Positions 59,651 through 64,000 of a stretch of 64,000 bases of DNA are shown piece after piece; positions within the stretch are counted from its first letter, which is position 1; each line of letters starts with the position of its first letter. The DNA comes from Todiramphus chloris collaris. Lineage: Eukaryota > Chordata > Aves > Coraciiformes > Alcedinidae. The notes beneath the pieces were generated by a model that was not told where the DNA came from, made no database searches, and saw only the letters and a list, made by a program, of their open reading frames with translations. The position numbers and the translations under genes are program-made. The DNA is taken from contig JANVCC010000261.1 of assembly GCA_025345505.1 (NCBI GenBank), positions 970,215 to 1,034,214 of the forward strand. Reading direction: 5' to 3'.

Positions 59651-59958
59651 ATTATCAATAAATACAGAAGGACTGGGTGTCAGGAAGGCAGGACAACCCC
59701 TTTTCACTTGTGCCCTGTGATAGGATGAGGGGCAATGGATTCAAGCTCAAGCACAGGAAGTTCCACCTCAACATGAGGAAGAACTTCTTGACTGTAAGAG
59801 TTGTAGAGCATTGGAAAAGACTCTCCAGAGAGGTTCTGGAGTCTCCTTCTACGGAGACTTTCCAGACCTGTCTGGATGCAATTCTGTGCTCTAGTTTTGT
59901 CCTGCTCTGGCAGGGGCGTTGGACTCACTGATCTTCTGAGGTCCCTTCTGTGATTCTA
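59651..59958 (+). mobile_element. CR1 LINE 3' fragment, plus strand, back-to-back with the previous
   Basis: It begins AATAAATACAGAAGGACTGGGTGTCAGGAAGGCAGG (family text ATAAATATCTGAAGGGTGGGTGTCAAG). It continues with GATAGGATGAGGGGCAATGGATTCAAGCTC, CACAGGAAGTTCCACCTCAACATGAGGAAGAACTTCTTGACTG and CTGGAGTCTCCTTCTACGGAGACTTTCCAG, and ends CAGGGGCGTTGGACTCACTGATCTTCTGAGGTCCCTTCTGTGATTCT. The 3' block differs from the minus-strand neighbour, so the two are different subfamilies and not an inverted duplication of one copy. Confidence 0.94.
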
Positions 59959-61382
59959 CAGGGTATTTTGCCTCAGAATGGTAGGTACATCACCTGCATC
60001 TTTTACTAACAATGCTACTTACACAGATGCTTTCATCCCAGCAGACACCAAAGCTACTCATACAGTATAGTGCTAGCAACCTGACTTCCACTGTCCATAT
60101 ATTTGGTTTACTGTTAGCCTTCCTCAGACAACTTTTATTCTCTGTCTTCATAGTTCTTTTGGGATGGAAGCAGAAGGCACGTAGAGGGCTCAGCTCTCCT
60201 ATCACTGCTTGCTAGGAGGGAAAGACAATGGCAGAGGGTCACAACGAGGGTATTGCGTTAGCTTGGAGAGTCTGTGCCCCACACCGTGCTGTTGGGAGGT
60301 CGTCTCTGGTGTCAGGAGGGCTGGGGTGGCAGACTGGGGGAGACAGCACCTCCTCTTGCTCTGGGGAAATGGGGGTCCCAGCAATGTCCCCAGGTTGCAC
60401 CTTTGAATGCAGTCCATACAGACAGCAAAGCCATGACCACACACAGTCTCTGCCTTTCAAAAAGTGGACAGGAATGGTGGTACTGATGGGAAGCCACTGG
60501 AAATCTTTTCCACAGTAAATCTGGGGGTTTTAAAATAAATTATCAGAATAATCATGGGTTTGTGACCTTTGTACATGCTTGTTTCCTCTAACATAGGTTA
60601 TAAAGGCTTTGGGCAAGACCCCTCTGTGCTTGCCCTTGCCTGTTCCATAACCAGACATGGCTCTGAAGCCAACTGCATAAAACCTTCATGGATTCAGAAA
60701 GGTCTGGTCCTAGAGCATTGTGCTGTACCCAGCATCTCCAGGGGATAACCGTCAAGCAAAAAAAGCCCTTTAGGGCACAGCTCCTCTTCTGGCCTCCAGA
60801 AAGATACCCATTCCTTACTGAACTGCAATTACTTTCCCAAAGCCAGAGAAAATAACTTGTGCATTTAGGTTAGTTAGGAGGCAAGTATCCATGGATGCAG
60901 CCTAAATGACCCAGCATAGCTCTAGTGGGCACAGCGATGGTAGGGGTCTGCTGGCAGGTGTCCAGAGTGAGTAACAAATGCAAAAGAGTAGAGCTCATGA
61001 AAGGAAGGACAAGCAGTATGTTCAGACGCAGAAGTTGGCCCAAGTCTGTCTTTTCCCAAAGACAGAGAGCAAAGTGCTGTCCCCCGGAGCCTTCTAACGC
61101 TGAAGCTTACAATAATAATGAAATCTCCATGGCCCCAAATGTGCCTCCCACACACATCTCGGGTAGGGACTTACCACACAAGGAGTCCTGTTGAAATTAA
61201 TGGGCTGTGTGTGTGGATTACAAGATGCTCTTTAGAATAACCGAGGGTGACCTCGCAGACATTTTCCCACTGTTGCTCCCACTGTCCATTCAGTATACCT
61301 GAAGTTTGACTGTGCCTCTCTGTGAAGGAAGTGAAACACAGGGAGGGAGGAAGAGAGAAGGAAATGTGTTTATGGGGGGAAT
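59959..61382. other. Unique non-coding DNA, no gene seen
   Basis: No transposon or exon recognised. Overlapping frames on both strands at 60.2-60.5 kb lie in GC-richer DNA and show no domain. Confidence 0.55.
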
Positions 61383-61492
61383 CATGGTGTAATGGCTGAA
61401 GTATAAGCCTGGAAAACCTGGTCTCCAGTCTTGGCTCTCCTACTGACTCCTTTTGTTACCTGGATGCAGTTGTCCCATCTCAGCTCCAGCCA
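61383..61492 (+). mobile_element. Possible ancient tRNA-derived SINE (MIR/CORE-SINE-like)
   Basis: ATCATGGTGTAATGGCTGAAGTATAAGCCTGGAAAACCTGGTCTCCAGTCTTGGCTCTCCTACTGACTCC has the layout of a MIR-type head. An A-box-like GTAATGGCTGAAG is followed by a B-box-like GGTCTCCAGTC, then TTGGCTCT.C.ACTGACT, resembling CCCGGCTCTGCCACTTACT, and TTACCTGGATGCAGTTGTCCCATCTC, resembling the TGACCTTGGGCAAGTC region. The divergence is high and the match is judged by eye. Confidence 0.35.
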
Positions 61493-61610
61493 TCTGGGAA
61501 AGTGAGAACGAGTCCCACGTGACTTCGTGTCACAACATGCACCGTCCCAGCGACATGGGGCTGAAGAGGGTCCCCCAGGACCCCACTGCACCTGCATCCC
61601 TCTGGGAGGG

Positions 61611-61835
61611 TCACAGAATCACGGAATCACAGCATGGTAGGGGCTGGAAGGGACCTCTGGAGAGCATCGAGTCCAACCCCCCTGCCCCAGCAGGGTCACC
61701 CAGAGCAGGTCCCACAGGAACAGAGCCAGGGGGGTTTGGAATGTCTCCAAAGAAGGAGACTCCACAGCCTCTCTGGGCAGCCCATTCCAGTGCTGTTACC
61801 CTCACCGTGAAGAAGTTTTTTTTCTCATATTTATG
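61611..61835 (-). mobile_element. CR1 LINE 3' fragment, minus strand
   Basis: TCACAGAATCACGGAATCACAGCATGGTAGGGGCTGGAAGGGACCTCTGGAGAGCATCGAGTCCAACC, CCTGCCCCAGCAGGGTCACCCAGAGCAGG, GGAACAGAGCCAGGGGGGTTTGGAATG and AGACTCCACAGCCTCTCTGGGCAGCCCATTCCAGTGCTGTTACCCTCACCGTGAAGAAG are the reverse complement of the type seen at 18938-19188. It is truncated in the T-run near 61820. Confidence 0.95.
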
Positions 61836-62034
61836 TGGGTCCAGCCCCTGAAGGCGACAGAGGACCGGTGGCAGCCTTTTCCTGTTTGCTTTATTCCAGG
61901 GGGTTATTTCTGGGCTGGAGGGAGGCTGCAGCGTGATGTCACTGTGTAAACAGGGAGGTGAGTGTCGTCAGGGCTCAGGGGGTGGAGATGAAGGCACGTC
62001 TGGCTCCCCGGAGGGGAAAAAAATAATCAGCGCA

Positions 62035-62505
62035 GATAAAGAAACGCGAGGGAAGTGGCAGCGGAGCCACGGCGGAGGTGGCGGGGGGAGCAGGGGACAA
62101 AGGCTGCCGACCCCAAGCAAACTGCTTGGGAAAGCAGCGCCCGGCCCGCCGTTAATGCCCCGATTAGAACCGCATTAGTCGGTAGGTGTCGGGGACAGGC
62201 AGCTGTTTCCAAGGAAGCCCTGGCTCCAGCGGGTCCTGCCTCGGCTGGAGGTAAATGTCAGCGAGGCGCGGAGCCTGCCGACGCTCGTCCTCCTCCTGAC
62301 AGGCCCTGGCCAATGTCCTGCTGCTGAGGGTCGTGGTAATTTACGTCCCTTCTGTGTACATTAACTTATCTAGAGCAGAGCCGGCGGGGCTCTCCCAGCC
62401 AGGCTGTCTCCGCAGGCTGGGAGACTCTTCCCGCCCGGCAGAGCCAGAGCGGGGCCCGGCTGCACAACCCGCCAACTTCCCGCGCCGGCCCAACGACGGG
62501 CAGCG
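62035..62505. promoter_or_regulatory. CpG-island-like block
   Basis: CG dinucleotides are dense (GAAACGCGAGGGAAG, GGAGCCACGGCGGAGGTGGCG, GAGGCGCGGAGCCTGCCGACGC, CCCGCGCCGGCCCAACGACGG) in a GC-rich setting of about 470 bases. Just upstream, at 61937-61953, TGATGTCACTGTGTAAACA joins a CRE-like TGATGTCA half-match to a forkhead-like GTAAACA. No exon, TATA box or start codon stands out. It may be a promoter or enhancer of a gene outside the window. Confidence 0.5.
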
Positions 62506-62756
62506 CCATTCCCGGCCCCTCCATTCCCAGCCCCACCATTCCCAGCCCCGCCATTCCCGGCCCCACCATTCCCAGCCCCGCCATTCCAGCCCCACCATTC
62601 CAGCCCCGCCATTCCCAGCCCCGCCATTCCCAGCCCCGCCATTCCCGGCCCTGCCATTCCAGCCCCACCATTCCCAGCCCCGCCATTCCAGCCCCACCAT
62701 TCCCAGCCCCGCCATTCCCAGCCCTGCCATTCCTGGCCCCGCCATTCCTAGCCCCG
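62506..62756. repeat. 15-bp GC-rich minisatellite, about 17 units
   Basis: Tandem units of CCATTCCCAGCCCCG (14-15 bases; variants include GGCCCC for AGCCCC, a final A for G, and a one-base-short CCATTCCAGCCCC form) run for 251 bases. Because 15 is a multiple of three, frames through it stay open and give false proteins (Gly-Asn-Gly-Gly-Ala or Ser-Gln-Pro-Arg-His repeats). The array is bounded by the CpG-rich block on the left and by a CR1 3' fragment on the right. Confidence 0.95.
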
Positions 62757-62889
62757 CCAGTTTTAAGCCCAGGCTGGCTGGGGCTGTGAGCAACCTGCTC
62801 TAGTGGGAGGTGTCCCTGCCCATGGCAGGGGGGTTGGCACTGGGTGAGCTTTAAGGTCCCTTCCAACCCCTGACAATTCTTTGATTCTA
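62757..62889 (+). mobile_element. CR1 LINE 3'-end fragment
   Basis: TTTTAAGCCCAGGCTGGCTGGGGCTGTGAGCAACCTGCTCTAGTGGGAGGTGTCCCTGCCCATGGCAGGGGGGTTGG, then GAGCTTTAAGGTCCCTTCCAACCCCTGACAATTCTTTGATTCTA. It is the same subfamily as the minus-strand copies at 51561 and 59488. It begins exactly where the minisatellite stops. Confidence 0.94.
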
Positions 62890-64000
62890 AGGAGGTTTCC
62901 TGATTTCGGAACTTTGGGGGCCATTTCATTCAGACCCTCTTTTAATGTGATGATCCCCTTGTGAGTCACCGAGTCCTTACTGGAGATCAGAAAAGATGAA
63001 GCAAACTCTGCGCACCGTACTCCTTTCCAAATTACTGCTACACCGTACTTGCCTTCCACTAAGTTAGGCAAGGCTGCCAGTTACCATTACGAAGCCCACA
63101 AAACCATCAACAGCACAAAGCAGCAGTGGCAAAGACCATATGGTCCAGCAGCCTGAACCCAGGCCAGTTCACCCAGAAAGAGTCAAAATGCCAACCTAAT
63201 TACTTTTATTGGGAAAGATGGGAATAAGCAGTTGGTATTTGCTCACTCGCACGGTCTTTCAAGATTTTCTGCATGACCCCCCTCAAGTGTCTGGCTTTGA
63301 TATTTGCAAAGAGCTGCTGTTGGATCAGGTTGTATCACACAGCCAACTACAAAGTCTCAAGACTGTCACAGGAATGCTAGGAACCACAAATTACCTTTCT
63401 TCTTCACAAAGGTTGGCAACTGTGTCTTCCTAGTAGCTATTGTCCTGATCCCTCCTGTATGCTTTCCATGTGCATCTCAGCCTCCTAAGGCCTGGTGTAG
63501 CTAGTAGGTGTGATTCTGACTGTGAGGAAAATAACGGGTAATTTTGTTATGCTACCAAAGAATTAAGCTACTCAAAATAAAATAAAATTTAAAAAAAACC
63601 CCAACAGATGCGGTTTACGGCTACAGGCTGTATATCCCTGGTCTTGTTCTCCCTGAGAAGCTGCAGGTCACCCTTTACTAACTTGAAGCTGTGACAAGAG
63701 GAACAACTCCAAATCAAAGAACAGGACTCAGAGGAGTAACTGTGAAACACAAGACTGGTATTTCCTGCTGAACAAATGCCATGGAGCACAGACTGGGGAG
63801 GGAGAGAGAGCCCAGCACACACTCGCTCTGAGCGCAGCGCGGGCCTTGCAAGTTAACGTCAGACTCTGTGTTTCCGCCCTCGCCACACAAACAAGTCTCT
63901 AATTCAAGACCCCATGCCCTCCACTGAGAGAAGATGCAGACAGGAGCAGGGTACAAGGGAAATCTGTGTCCTTTGGCAAGACAGGAGAGCAACAGCAGAG
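62890..64000. other. Unique non-coding DNA to window end, no gene seen
   Basis: No transposon or exon is recognised. An A-rich stretch with AAATAAAATAAAATTT lies at about 63575-63600, containing AATAAA-like text but no gene end that I can tie to it. Confidence 0.55.

Noticed and set aside
62333-62929. Long frames of Ser-Gln-Pro-Arg-His, Gly-Asn-Gly-Gly-Ala and similar pentapeptide repeats on both strands
   Set aside because: The 15-bp minisatellite keeps all frames open automatically. Several frames are open at once on both strands, and one runs into antisense CR1.
1-64000. tRNA, rRNA, snRNA, CRISPR arrays, plain DNA transposons with terminal inverted repeats, retroviral internal genes
   Set aside because: I looked for these on both strands and saw no sequence that supports any of them.

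Overview
The window reads as bird genomic DNA. The main evidence is seventeen recognisable pieces of CR1, the dominant LINE family of birds. Most carry the family's 3' signature: a block such as GGTTGGACTNGATGATCT / GGTCCCTTCCAACC followed by short copies of ATTCTATG. One solo long terminal repeat of an endogenous retrovirus is also present. There are no operons, ribosome binding sites or bacterial-type genes. I recognise no complete host protein-coding gene, tRNA, rRNA or CRISPR array. The window looks intergenic or intronic, and nearly all its open reading frames are chance frames or shadows of repeats.

Layout. 0-0.5 kb: a GC- and CpG-rich block (CpG-island-like) with no gene visible. 0.5-16.8 kb: unique, often AT-rich DNA with two very decayed CR1 pieces (about 3.5 and 6.4 kb) and small tandem duplications. 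16.8-26.6 kb: four CR1 pieces in unique DNA. 26.6-33.5 kb: unique DNA with a C-rich tract and a 64-bp tandem duplication. 33.6-39.7 kb: the only stretch where I see hints of host coding sequence, all on the minus strand. These are a frame encoding a hydrophobic leader, a short acidic Ser/Gly-rich stretch, a transmembrane segment and a basic tail (34473-34715); two possible neighbouring exons; and a second signal-peptide-like frame (39391-39672). The same stretch holds a G21 / (GT)n / purine cluster, a CpG-rich block and two CR1 pieces.

41-51 kb: mostly unique DNA. It is interrupted by a complex tandem array carrying GATA tracts (46795-47660), into which a 353-bp solo LTR inserted with a perfect 6-bp target-site duplication. 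51.5-62.9 kb: a CR1-rich zone with eight pieces. One is a 1.4-kb copy that still spells the reverse transcriptase core with a single frame break; another is a back-to-back pair. The zone ends in a second CpG-rich block, a 17-unit 15-bp minisatellite and a last CR1 3' end. 62.9-64 kb: unique DNA.

No working system of cooperating genes can be supported. The strongest direct observations are the solo LTR with its duplication, the tandem array it interrupts, and the CR1 structures. The minus-strand membrane-protein signal at 33.6-34.7 kb is the best lead for something undescribed, but it is only a candidate. All homology statements are from memory of family consensus sequences, not from searches.
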